Of a DNA stretch of 20,025 nt, positions 1 to 7,834 are shown in pieces. The translations under genes were made by a program, and so were the position numbers. The notes under the pieces are model-generated. The model made no database searches. It had not been told where the DNA came from and worked only from the letters and a program-made list of their open reading frames with translations. The DNA comes from Thiomicrorhabdus sp. Lineage in GTDB: Bacteria; Pseudomonadota; Gammaproteobacteria; Thiomicrospirales; Thiomicrospiraceae. Every line of letters begins with the position of its first letter. The first letter of the stretch is position 1. The stretch covers positions 1-20,025 of the forward strand of contig WFNQ01000126.1 of the NCBI GenBank assembly GCA_015488565.1. The letters run 5' to 3'.

Positions 1-270
1 CAATAAACCAGCTTAACAAACCCCAGCCATATTTTTGAATATCAAAGGCTGTAAATTCAAAAGTTCACCTGAATTCTTTGGTTTTAAAAAGGGTATAAAC
101 TCCGCAATTCATCTGAATTTTGGGCGCGTTAAAATAGTAAAATACCAGTCGTATTGGATAGGGGGGGGAGAATTTTTAATCCAAAATATTCCCCCCCCCT
201 TGGTTCAACAAAACAACATTAAATTAATAACTGGGGTCAGTGTCGACTTTAACTTAATGCCATCAGGTGA
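1..270. repeat. Diverged direct repeat, copy A (left end cut by window)
   Basis: This stretch resembles 430-720 at an offset of about 433-440 bp. Shared blocks include CATATTTTTGAATATCA (28-44 and 461-477), an AAAGGGT-TAAACTC block, an ATTGGATA block followed by a G run (161-168 and 595-600), a C run, and GCCATCAGGT (259-268 and 699-708). Identity is clearly imperfect, so the duplication is old or the copies belong to a family. No coding potential is credible: the one open frame here crosses the repeat and has no recognisable domain. The function is unknown. Confidence 0.7.
157..200. repeat. G-run/C-run inverted module 1 (G8...C9)
   Basis: Eight G at 161-168 face nine C at 191-199 across a 22-nt spacer, so a GC-only stem of at least eight pairs could form in RNA or single-stranded DNA. 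GATA precedes the G run and AAAATATT precedes the C run. The same GATAA-G-run ... AAAAATT-C-run arrangement occurs at 591-680 and 5326-5427. No T tract follows, so it is not a canonical terminator. Confidence 0.6.
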
Positions 271-429
271 ATGTCATTCAGAAGGGGGTAGGTGTGGTGA
301 GATTAGCGGTAAATCGGACGGCATTCTTAAAATAGTTATCATGTGGTTACCTTTGTAAAATCAGTAGATTATCCATATTGTGCATGCTCTCTAATAGACG
401 TTTTTCAACCTAAAAAAATTCTCCCCCCT

Positions 430-720
430 TAATAAAACAGTCCAACAAACAAACCCCTGTCATATTTTTGAATATCAAGGGCTATAAATTCAGAATCTCA
501 CCTGAAATACTTGAGTTTGAAAAGGGTGTAAACTCAGTAAGTCATATGAATGTTAGATGTCGTAAAGCGTGAAAGCATCGGGTTTATTGGATAAGGGGGG
601 TATTAGTTGAGCTGGCTCAAGAGAGAGAGCTTTGGAGCAAAAAATGTTCATCTAAAAAATTCTTCCCCCTCCCCTCTTTTTTGAGTGTCATAGACTGCGC
701 CATCAGGTATTTCATAGGTT
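430..720. repeat. Diverged direct repeat, copy B
   Basis: This is the second copy of the repeat seen at 1-270 and lies about 140 bp upstream of soxB. It begins just after AAAAAAATTCTCCCCCC (412-428), which is close to the reverse complement of the right border of copy A's G run (161-177). That makes inverted ends possible and a mobile or MITE-like origin conceivable, but no target duplication can be assigned. From 1 to 860 I see no gene, RNA gene or array beyond these repeats and the soxB promoter. Confidence 0.65.
591..680. repeat. G-run/C-run inverted module 2
   Basis: GATAA and six G (595-600) are followed after 64 nt by AAAAAATTCT and an interrupted C run (665-669 and 671-674), then a CTCTTTT tract. 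The sequence before the C run (ATGTT..T.TAAAAAATT) matches module 3 upstream of ilvB, so the relation is more than a shared homopolymer. This module sits inside repeat copy B. Confidence 0.6.
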
Positions 721-771
721 TGTAGTATTGTGACATAAGTTTTTTCTAATATAGACATAACATTCCTTAAT

Positions 772-800
772 TTGACTTTCGTGTAGAGAGCTTTTACATT
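772..800 (+). promoter_or_regulatory. Putative sigma-70-type promoter for soxB
   Basis: TTGACT (772-777) is separated by 17 nt from TACATT (795-800), which would start transcription near 807, about 54 nt before the soxB start. The -35 matches 5 of 6 consensus bases and the -10 matches 4 of 6. It is the best-placed candidate after the repeats, but it is a pattern match only. Confidence 0.45.
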
Positions 801-820
801 GGTTTCATGTTTTTATAAAC

Positions 821-836
821 CCCACAATTTGGTGGG
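821..836 (+). promoter_or_regulatory. Small hairpin in the soxB 5' leader
   Basis: CCCAC (821-825) pairs with GTGGG (832-836) around a 6-nt loop and is followed by CTTGTTATTATT. It lies 15 nt upstream of the GGAG ribosome-binding site (851-854). It could be a weak terminator, an attenuator or a transcript-stabilising stem. The downstream tract is not a clean T run, so the function is unassigned. Confidence 0.35.
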
Positions 837-860
837 CTTGTTATTATTACGGAGTACCTT

Positions 861-2774
861 ATGTCTTTAAACCGTCGCGAATTTCTTCATGTTATGTCTA
901 TGGCTGCTGCAGCTGGAATGTTACCAGGAACAGCAAGTGCTATGTCGGGTGGTGCTAATACGGTTGCGGCCTCAAAAGCCACGGCTGATATTTATAATCT
1001 TCCATTAAAAGGGAAGGTTCGTTTGTTGCACATTACGGATACACACGCACAGTTAAACCCCATTTATTTTCGTGAACCAAATGTGAATTTAGGGGTGGGA
1101 CCTGCTTACGGTAAATTGCCTCATGTTGTGGGCCATAAGCTGTTGAAGGAGATTGGTGTTAAAGAGAATACGCCGTTAGCGCATGCATTTACGTACTTAA
1201 ACTTTCAAGATGCTTCTGAGCAATACGGTAAAGTGGGTGGCTTTGCACATATTAAAACGTTGTTGGATAAATTACGTGAGCAAGCTGGTGGGCGTGACAA
1301 TACGTTAACGATGGATGGTGGCGATTTATGGCACGGTTCGGGAACGGCACTGTTTACTCGTGGTATGGATATGGTTGAAGCTTCCAATTTGTTGGGGGTT
1401 GATATTATGACGGGGCATTGGGAATTTACTTACCATGAAGCGGAAGTTTTGAAGAATTTAAACGCCTTTAAAGGTGAGTTTTTAGCGCAAAACCTTCGTA
1501 TTAAGGAGGACGCTCTGTTTGGTGATGAGTACCTTGACATGGTGGATGAGCATCAAGGTATGGGATTGTATGATGAAGATGAGGCGCGAGCGTTTAAGCC
1601 TTACACCATTAAAATTGTAAATGGTGAGCGTATTGCCGTGGTTGGGCAAGCCTTCCCTCGTACGGCAAATGCCAACCCACAATCCAACTTTCCTGATTGG
1701 TCATTTGGTTTACGTGAAGGTGATCTTCAAGAGACGGTGAATAAGATCCGTGCAGAAGAGAAGGTCGCTGCGGTTGTGATGATTTCGCATAATGGTATGG
1801 ATGTTGATATTAAAATGGCTTCTCGTGTGAGCGGAATTGATGCCATTTTTGGTGGACATACTCACGATGGTGTGGCGAAAACCATTCCAGTTAAAACCCC
1901 TGAAGGGGGCGTGTGTCATGTGACCAATGCGGGATCAAATGGTAAGTTTGTGGGTGTGATGGATTTGGATATCCAGAATGGAAAATTAAGAGGTGTGCAC
2001 TATAACTTACTGCCGGTATTCTCTAATGTATTAGCGGCTGATGCGGAAGTGGACACTTTTATTAAGCATCTTTACACTAAAAAATATGATACCAATATTA
2101 TCGAATCCAGAGATCCATCACGCGCTTATAATAAAGAGCGTTTAGGGAAAACCTATGGTGAGATTATGGGCGAAGAGTTGGCGGTAGCCGAAGACACGCT
2201 TTATCGTCGTGGAAACTTTATGGGGACATGGGATCAAATTATTGTGAATTCACTGCGTGAAGAGCATGATACCCAAATTGCGATGTCTGCTGGGGTTCGT
2301 TGGGGGACGTCTGTTTTAGCGGGTGAGATGATTACCATGGAACGTGTTATGGATGAAACCTCGATGACGTATGGTGAAACGTATAAGTCTGAAGTGACGG
2401 GTGCACAAATGAAAGATATTTTAGAAGGGATTTGTGAAAACCTCTTCCAAAAAGACCCTTACTTACAGTCGGGTGGTGACATGGTGCGCCTTGGCGGAAT
2501 GGACTACACTTGTGAACCGAACGCTTCATTAGGCAATCGTATTTCAGAGATGCGTCTTGATGACGGCACACCACTGGAAGCGAGTAAGACTTACTCTGTT
2601 GCGGGTTGGGCGCAAGTGGAGGCTGTAGGTGAAGGTCGCTTGATGTGGGATGTGGCGGCAGATTATTTGCGTAACCATAAATCGGATATGAAGCTGAAAA
2701 AAGTGAATCATCCTAAGCTTAAGGGGGTTAAAAATAATCCCGGTATTGAGGCTTACCCAGGACAAATGGTTTAA
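861..2774 (+). CDS. soxB: SoxB, periplasmic thiosulfohydrolase of the Sox pathway
   Basis: SoxB removes the terminal sulfone as sulfate from thiosulfate carried on the SoxYZ cysteine arm, in the periplasm. The 637-residue protein starts with a Tat-type signal: RREFL at 5-9, then an alanine-rich hydrophobic stretch and an ASA-like cleavage region near 25-27. Dimetal phosphoesterase motifs follow: ITDTH with D60 and H62, a GHWEFTY block around H186, and GGHTHD at 331-336. This is the 5'-nucleotidase fold, with the SoxB-specific GHWEF replacing the usual GNHEF. GGAG at 851-854 supports the ATG. The gene appears alone, without soxXYZ/A or soxCD beside it. In Thiomicrospira relatives the sox genes are, to my knowledge, also dispersed. 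It ends at a strong hairpin facing the convergent ATPase gene. The SoxB identity is secure; the exact cleavage site is not. Confidence 0.95.
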   Translation: MSLNRREFLHVMSMAAAAGMLPGTASAMSGGANTVAASKATADIYNLPLKGKVRLLHITDTHAQLNPIYFREPNVNLGVGPAYGKLPHVVGHKLLKEIGVKENTPLAHAFTYLNFQDASEQYGKVGGFAHIKTLLDKLREQAGGRDNTLTMDGGDLWHGSGTALFTRGMDMVEASNLLGVDIMTGHWEFTYHEAEVLKNLNAFKGEFLAQNLRIKEDALFGDEYLDMVDEHQGMGLYDEDEARAFKPYTIKIVNGERIAVVGQAFPRTANANPQSNFPDWSFGLREGDLQETVNKIRAEEKVAAVVMISHNGMDVDIKMASRVSGIDAIFGGHTHDGVAKTIPVKTPEGGVCHVTNAGSNGKFVGVMDLDIQNGKLRGVHYNLLPVFSNVLAADAEVDTFIKHLYTKKYDTNIIESRDPSRAYNKERLGKTYGEIMGEELAVAEDTLYRRGNFMGTWDQIIVNSLREEHDTQIAMSAGVRWGTSVLAGEMITMERVMDETSMTYGETYKSEVTGAQMKDILEGICENLFQKDPYLQSGGDMVRLGGMDYTCEPNASLGNRISEMRLDDGTPLEASKTYSVAGWAQVEAVGEGRLMWDVAADYLRNHKSDMKLKKVNHPKLKGVKNNPGIEAYPGQMV

Positions 2775-2803
2775 CTTTTTAAGTCTTAGACCACTGTTAC
2801 TTA

Positions 2804-2833
2804 CAAAAAAACCAGCTTTAGGCTGGTTTTTTT
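2804..2833. terminator. Bidirectional rho-independent terminator between soxB and the ATPase gene
   Basis: ACCAGC (2811-2816) pairs with GCTGGT (2822-2827) around a 5-nt loop. An A run flanks it on the left and a T run on the right, which extend the stem and give a U tail on both strands. It lies 30 nt after the soxB stop and 12 nt beyond the stop of the opposing ATPase gene, so it can serve both transcripts. Confidence 0.9.
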
Positions 2834-2844
2834 GTGCTTTATTT

Positions 2845-5277
2845 TTATGCACGGCGTTCTGACGTATTTTTCTCTAAATGTCGATAAACTTGAACTTTGA
2901 CGATGTCTGTTAACAGTGCCGAAGCGATAGAGTAACCCCAAATAAGTGCAATTTCAGGCCACGTAATGGCGGTCATTATGTCAAAGCCATAGGCGGCGAG
3001 GAGTGTGGCGGCTAGTTTTGTAATGAGAGCGGACCATACCATGATGGGGGCAGGCCATGGCTGTTTCCAAAAGTAATCTTTGGTGCGAGCAACAAACAGC
3101 ACAAGATGACCTGCCACGGCCATTTTTAAGAATACGTATGTTTGAATTTGTGCGACATCAAGCTTGAGCCAGTCCATTGCAAGCAGCAACATACCAAAGC
3201 TACCCAGTACCCCGACGATGCCCATTACGGTTGCGACGGTTATAATTTGGCTCATGTTCCAGCGAACGGGCTTGCTCTCTAAGACGGTGCGGTCATAGGC
3301 GATTGACATAATGGGAACGTCGTTGAGAAACGCGAGGAGAATAATCATGATGGCTGTAATTGGGTAGAAATCGAAAAATATCATCGTTAGGACAACAAAA
3401 AACATGATTCGAATGGTTTCGCAGATTCGGTAAATGGCATAAGCATTCATGCGTTCAAATATGCGTCGCGCTTCTTCAATGGCATTAATAATGACCGAGA
3501 GTCCGGGTGCGGTGAGTACTAAGTCTGCGGCAGCTCGGGCGGCATCGGTTGCACCACTCACGGCAATTCCTACATAGGCTTGTTTTAGTGCGGGGGCATC
3601 GTTTACCCCGTCCCCTGTCATACCAATAATGTGGTTGCGTTCTTGAAGTGATTTAACGATACCAAATTTATGGTTAGGAAAGACTTCTGAGAACCCATCC
3701 GCTTGCTCGATACGATCTCCATTATTGTGATCAAAGTGGTTGTTTTTATCTAAAGAAAGCGTGTTAGCGGGAAAGATATTGACACCAAGCCCGAGTTTTT
3801 TAGAGATCTGTTGTGCAATGGCTTGATTGTCGCCAGTTAACATTTTCATGCTCACGCCGTGTTTTTTGGCATTGGCAATCATCTCTGCCGAATCTTCTCT
3901 AGGAGGATCAAATAGTGAGATAACGCCTAAGAATGTCCACTGTTTAGCCCCTTGTTTTTTACAGGCCACTCCTAAGGAGCGATAACCTTGTTTGGCAAAA
4001 TCATGAGTAACGTGTTCAGCTCTTAGGGCCTCTTCATTGGTTAAGTTTGAAATCTGCATAATGACTTGGGGAGCCCCTTTGGAGACTTGAAAGGTTTGCC
4101 CTTGATTATTATCTGTTACGGTGGCTTCGGTGCGTTTATGCACTGGATCGAAAGGAACATAGTGATTTTGTTGGTACGATTTAAGATCGGTTTTATTTTT
4201 GAGCCCATCCAGTATGGCTTGATCAATGGCGTCTTTGTTTTCCGCTTTGGAAGCCAGTGCCGCCATGAGCAAAACATGCTGTTCATCTGTTGCATAAAAT
4301 TGTTCTATTTTGCCTAGGGTAAGGCGGTTTTGGGTTAATGTGCCTGTTTTATCGGAGCAGAGTAAATCCATACTGGCCATTTCCTCAATGGACTCCAGTC
4401 GTGTCACGATCGCTTTTTGTTTGGAGAGTACGACGGCTCCAACAGCCATTGTCATGGATAATACCGCTGGCATGGCGACTGGAATTGAGGCAACGGTTAA
4501 AATTAAGGCAAACTGCACCAGTTCCAGCCACGGTGTACCGCGATGTAATTGCACTAAGATTAGGATAACGACCAGAGTTAGGCTGACGTAGATTAGGTAG
4601 TTTCCGATGGTTAATACGGCTTTTTGAAAGTGTGAGGTTGTGCTCGCCTGTTTAACTAAATTGGCGGTTTTACCAAACTGAGTTTGCTCGCCCGTTGCGG
4701 TCACTTTGGCAATGGTTTCCCCTTGTTTTACAACGGTACCTGAATAGGCGGTATCACCAAGTTGTTTGGTAACAGAGAGGGACTCTCCCGTTAGGGCGGA
4801 TTGGTCGATGTCTAGGTAATCGCCTTCAATTAATTGCACATCTGCGGGAATGACATCCCCTAAGCGAATACGGACGATATCGTCTGGTACTAATTGTTGG
4901 GCGTCTATCTCTTGCCATTGACCGTCGCGCAATACTCGTGCTTTTAGCGCCAACTGTTTTTTTAACGCATCGACCGCGTTGCCAGCGGTAAATTCTTGCC
5001 AAAAACCAATACCCGCATTAAAAATTAATAGCCCTATAATGATCCAAAAATCAGGCCAGTGCTGAACTAAGGCCGACAAAATAGCCGCTATTTCGATCAT
5101 CCATGGGATTGGACCCCAAAAATAACTCAGTAAACGCAATAGAGCCGACCGTTTTTTTTCTTGCAGCGCATTGAGGCCATATTGTTGCAAGCGTTCTGCC
5201 GCTTGTGTACTGGTAAGCCCTTGGGTTGAAGCTTCTTGAGTTGAGACTTTACTGTCTTCTTTTGCTTGAGTGGTCAT
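2845..5277 (-). CDS. Plasma-membrane proton-efflux P-type ATPase (type IIIA)
   Basis: This 810-residue integral membrane pump most likely expels protons at the cost of ATP. Visible landmarks in order: an N-terminal cation-ATPase domain (about 20-60); two hydrophobic spans (about 58-95); the actuator loop with TGES at 163-166; the M4 motif PVAMP at 266-270; the phosphorylation site DKTGT with D309; MLTGDN and TGDGVNDAP in the hinge of the P domain; and a C-terminal set of membrane spans. The M6 region carries LND followed by PIMSIAYDRT, matching the segment that holds the proton-carrying aspartate in fungal and plant Pma pumps. Length and motifs fit the bacterial and archaeal Pma-like group. 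It runs divergent to ilvB and convergent with soxB. In an acid-producing sulfur oxidiser it could serve pH homeostasis (inference). Substrate other than H+ cannot be excluded. Confidence 0.9.
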   Translation of the reverse strand: MTTQAKEDSKVSTQEASTQGLTSTQAAERLQQYGLNALQEKKRSALLRLLSYFWGPIPWMIEIAAILSALVQHWPDFWIIIGLLIFNAGIGFWQEFTAGNAVDALKKQLALKARVLRDGQWQEIDAQQLVPDDIVRIRLGDVIPADVQLIEGDYLDIDQSALTGESLSVTKQLGDTAYSGTVVKQGETIAKVTATGEQTQFGKTANLVKQASTTSHFQKAVLTIGNYLIYVSLTLVVILILVQLHRGTPWLELVQFALILTVASIPVAMPAVLSMTMAVGAVVLSKQKAIVTRLESIEEMASMDLLCSDKTGTLTQNRLTLGKIEQFYATDEQHVLLMAALASKAENKDAIDQAILDGLKNKTDLKSYQQNHYVPFDPVHKRTEATVTDNNQGQTFQVSKGAPQVIMQISNLTNEEALRAEHVTHDFAKQGYRSLGVACKKQGAKQWTFLGVISLFDPPREDSAEMIANAKKHGVSMKMLTGDNQAIAQQISKKLGLGVNIFPANTLSLDKNNHFDHNNGDRIEQADGFSEVFPNHKFGIVKSLQERNHIIGMTGDGVNDAPALKQAYVGIAVSGATDAARAAADLVLTAPGLSVIINAIEEARRIFERMNAYAIYRICETIRIMFFVVLTMIFFDFYPITAIMIILLAFLNDVPIMSIAYDRTVLESKPVRWNMSQIITVATVMGIVGVLGSFGMLLLAMDWLKLDVAQIQTYVFLKMAVAGHLVLFVARTKDYFWKQPWPAPIMVWSALITKLAATLLAAYGFDIMTAITWPEIALIWGYSIASALLTDIVKVQVYRHLEKNTSERRA

Positions 5278-5325
5278 TTATGAGTGCCTTTTTGTCGGGA
5301 CATCTAGGACAGTCTTTTATAGGGA

Positions 5326-5427
5326 GATAAGAGGGGGGTTGTTTAATAAGCATTTTATGGGGTTTTGTTGAATATTGAAAGTAAGTATTTTGATGTTGTT
5401 TAAAAAATTTCCCCCCCCCTCTCTTTT
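5326..5427. repeat. G-run/C-run inverted module 3, in the ATPase-ilvB gap
   Basis: GATAAGA and six G (5333-5338) are followed after 72 nt by TAAAAAATTT and nine C (5411-5419), then TCTCTTTT. Gapped similarity to 591-680 includes GATAAG at the left, ATGTT..T.TAAAAAATT before the C run and CTCTTTT after it. The module fills most of the 320-bp gap 5278-5597 between two divergent genes. On the minus strand the C6 tract lies upstream of a TATAAA (5316-5321) that could be the -10 of the ATPase gene. The rest of the gap holds the ilvB promoter and leader. Confidence 0.6.
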
Positions 5428-5497
5428 AAATAAGAGGCGCTTTCATTGAGCAAAGCTTGTTGATTTGATAAAACTGGATTAAAAGCGTCTAATTCGT

Positions 5498-5526
5498 TTC
5501 AAAATAGTCCTTAAATCTTATATAAT
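5498..5526 (+). promoter_or_regulatory. Putative sigma-70-type promoter for ilvBNC
   Basis: A perfect TATAAT (5521-5526) lies 17 nt after TTCAAA (5498-5503), giving a predicted start near 5533 and a leader of about 65 nt. I found no leader peptide rich in Leu, Ile or Val codons and no clear attenuator hairpin in that leader, so classical attenuation is not supported. Confidence 0.55.
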
Positions 5527-5597
5527 TCTCTTTTTTCCACGCTTGAAAAAGGGCGGGGGAATTTTTTACTTAACATTTTAAAAAAAGGACCAATGTT

Positions 5598-7301
5598 GTG
5601 GAAATGACTGGTGCCCAAATTCTGATTCATTATTTGGAAGATGAGGGTGTAGAACATCTATGGGGGTATCCGGGTGGAGCAGTATTGCCGATCTATGATG
5701 CCCTAGATACAGACGCGAAAAATTTAAGCCATATTTTGGTGCGTCACGAGCAAGCGGCCGTGCATGCGGCCGATGGCTATGCTCGTTCTACAGGTAAACC
5801 AGGAGTGGTTCTTGTAACGTCAGGCCCAGGGGCGACCAATGCTGTGACAGGCATTGCGACCGCTTATATGGATTCGATTCCGTTGGTTTGTATCACAGGT
5901 CAGGTTCCGACAGGAATGATTGGACTGGATGCCTTTCAGGAAATTGATACCGTTGGCGTTACAAGACCAATCGTAAAACACAACTTCTTGGTTAAGAATG
6001 TGGATGAACTTGCTAGTACGCTCAAAAAAGCGTTTTACCTAGCCACAACAGGCCGACCTGGCCCCGTTGTCATCGACATTCCAAAAGATGTACAAAACGC
6101 CAAAAGCACGTATGCATTCCCACAAGAAGTTGAGATGCGCTCCTATTTGCCTATAACAAAAGGACACGGTGGACAAATTAAGAAAGCAGTTGAAATGATG
6201 CTTTCGGCCAAAAAACCGGTTTTATATACAGGAGGAGGGGTCATTTTAGGTGATGCCTCTGATGAGTTGATTGAGTTGACGCGTAAATTAGGCTTTCCAA
6301 TTACTCAGACATTGATGGGGTTAGGGGCATTTCCTGCTTCTGATAACCTGTCTGTTGGAATGTTGGGAATGCATGGTACTTATGAAGCAAACTTAACCAT
6401 GCATAATAGTGATTTGATTATTGCGATTGGCGCACGTTTTGATGACCGTGTAACAGGGAATTTAGAGAAGTTTTGTCCTGATGCCAAGATTATTCATGTG
6501 GACATTGACCCTGCTTCGATTTCTAAAAATGTGTTAGTCGACATTCCTATTGTGGGTCCTGTTAAGCAGGTGCTAACAGAAATGTTGCGTGTGCTAGAGA
6601 GAACAGAATTGAGCATGGATCAGGCCGCATTGGACGATTGGTGGAGTCAAATTGAAGACTGGCGTGCAACAAACTGTCTTCGTTATGACAGCACAGGGGC
6701 TAAAATTAAGCCGCAAGCGGCGGTTGAAGCGGTTTGGAAAAGCACCGATGGTAAGGCTTATGTCTCATCCGATGTGGGTCAACACCAGATGTTTGCTGCG
6801 CAATACTATCCGTTTGATAAACCACGTCGTTGGTTAAATTCGGGTGGTTTGGGCACAATGGGCTTTGGTTTGCCTGCGGCTATGGGCGCTCAGATGGCGT
6901 TTCCTGATGAGACGGTTGTGTGTATTACGGGTGAAGGTTCGATTCAAATGAACATTCAAGAGCTGTCGACGTGTTTGCAGTATGGACTTTCGGTCAAAAT
7001 CATTTGCTTAAATAATGGTTTTTTAGGCATGGTTCGTCAGTGGCAAGAGTTCTTTTATGAGCGCCGTTATTCGATGTCTTATATGGATTCGTTGCCTGAC
7101 TTTGTTAAGTTGGCTGAATCTTATGGGCATGTGGGTATTCGTATTGATGATCCAAAAACGCTACAAGCTCAGCTGGACGAGGTGTTTTCAGAAAAGTATA
7201 AAAATCGTTTAGTTTTTGTCGATATTATTACCGACCAGCAAGAGAATGTGTATCCAATGATTCCAGCGGGTGCTGGTTTGAATGAAATGATTTTGGTATA
7301 G
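5598..7301 (+). CDS. ilvB: Acetolactate synthase large (catalytic) subunit
   Basis: This thiamine diphosphate enzyme joins two pyruvates, or pyruvate and 2-oxobutyrate, in the first common step of valine, leucine and isoleucine synthesis. It has 567 residues with three TPP-enzyme domains: N-terminal PYR with the catalytic glutamate E51 in RHEQAAVHAADGYAR, a central FAD-binding domain, and a C-terminal PP domain with LNNGFLGMVRQWQ. The diphosphate-binding motif reads GEG (445-447) rather than GDG, a conservative change I recall from other proteobacterial AHASs. The GTG start gives MEMTG, matching the MEM start of E. coli IlvI; GGA at 5587-5589 is well spaced for it. An in-frame ATG at 5604 is the alternative. 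It resembles the AHAS III (IlvI) type. The ilvN start codon follows 9 nt after the stop. Confidence 0.95.
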   Translation: MEMTGAQILIHYLEDEGVEHLWGYPGGAVLPIYDALDTDAKNLSHILVRHEQAAVHAADGYARSTGKPGVVLVTSGPGATNAVTGIATAYMDSIPLVCITGQVPTGMIGLDAFQEIDTVGVTRPIVKHNFLVKNVDELASTLKKAFYLATTGRPGPVVIDIPKDVQNAKSTYAFPQEVEMRSYLPITKGHGGQIKKAVEMMLSAKKPVLYTGGGVILGDASDELIELTRKLGFPITQTLMGLGAFPASDNLSVGMLGMHGTYEANLTMHNSDLIIAIGARFDDRVTGNLEKFCPDAKIIHVDIDPASISKNVLVDIPIVGPVKQVLTEMLRVLERTELSMDQAALDDWWSQIEDWRATNCLRYDSTGAKIKPQAAVEAVWKSTDGKAYVSSDVGQHQMFAAQYYPFDKPRRWLNSGGLGTMGFGLPAAMGAQMAFPDETVVCITGEGSIQMNIQELSTCLQYGLSVKIICLNNGFLGMVRQWQEFFYERRYSMSYMDSLPDFVKLAESYGHVGIRIDDPKTLQAQLDEVFSEKYKNRLVFVDIITDQQENVYPMIPAGAGLNEMILV

Positions 7302-7310
7302 GAGAATAAG

Positions 7311-7802
7311 ATGAAACATATTATTTCTATGCTAATTGAAAATGAATCGGGTGCGCTTTCTCGTGTATCGGGGCTTTTTTCAGCACGAGGGTACAATATT
7401 CACGCTTTGACGGTTGCACCGACGGAAGATGACTCTTTATCGCGTTTAACGTTGGTGACCAGCGGAACATCTCAAGAAGTTGAGCAAATTGTGAAGCATT
7501 TAAATCGCTTAATTGATGTGGTTAAGGTGCTGGATTTAACCGAAGGGTTGCACATTGAACGAGAGTTGATGCTGATTAAACTGTCTACAACAGGCGATAC
7601 ACGAGATGAGTATAAGCGGTTGGTGGATATTTTTCGGGGTGACATTGTTGATGTAACGGCGACCACTTATACGGTTCAAATGGTCGGTAAGTCGGCTAAG
7701 TTAGATGCCTTTATTGATGTGATTGATCCTGGGCTGATTTTAGAAACCGTACGATCGGGAACGGTTGGCGTAATGCGCGGCGAGAAGTGCTTACAAATAT
7801 AA
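7311..7802 (+). CDS. ilvN: Acetolactate synthase small (regulatory) subunit
   Basis: This regulatory partner of the large subunit normally binds valine for feedback control and stimulates catalysis. At 163 residues it has the long IlvH-type form: an N-terminal ACT domain (about 4-75, beginning MKHIISMLIENESGALSRVSGLFSARGYNI) followed by the C-terminal ALS_ss_C domain (about 83-157). The AGGAG ribosome-binding site overlaps the ilvB stop codon, which implies coupled translation. It lies between ilvB and ilvC in one operon. Identity is secure; only the naming (ilvN or ilvH) is open. Confidence 0.95.
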   Translation: MKHIISMLIENESGALSRVSGLFSARGYNIHALTVAPTEDDSLSRLTLVTSGTSQEVEQIVKHLNRLIDVVKVLDLTEGLHIERELMLIKLSTTGDTRDEYKRLVDIFRGDIVDVTATTYTVQMVGKSAKLDAFIDVIDPGLILETVRSGTVGVMRGEKCLQI

Positions 7803-7834
7803 TTTTAAATATTAAATATTAAGGAATAACAAAC

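Noticed and set aside
161..199. Rho-independent terminator formed by G8/C9
   Set aside because: The stem would be strong, but no T run follows on the plus strand and the complementary strand also lacks a clean U tail.
35..358. 107-residue open frame at the start of the window
   Set aside because: It crosses the repeat and the G8/C9 module, has no recognisable domain and no good ribosome-binding site. The equivalent frame is not kept in repeat copy B.
1..720. CRISPR-like array from the repeated blocks upstream of soxB
   Set aside because: There are only two diverged long copies, with no short regular repeats, uniform spacers or cas genes.
5593..5607. Tiny frame MLWK whose TGA overlaps an internal ATG of ilvB
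   Set aside because: It is four codons long and lacks Leu/Ile/Val richness; the GTG at 5598 is supported by the MEM start of IlvI homologues. A chance arrangement is likely.
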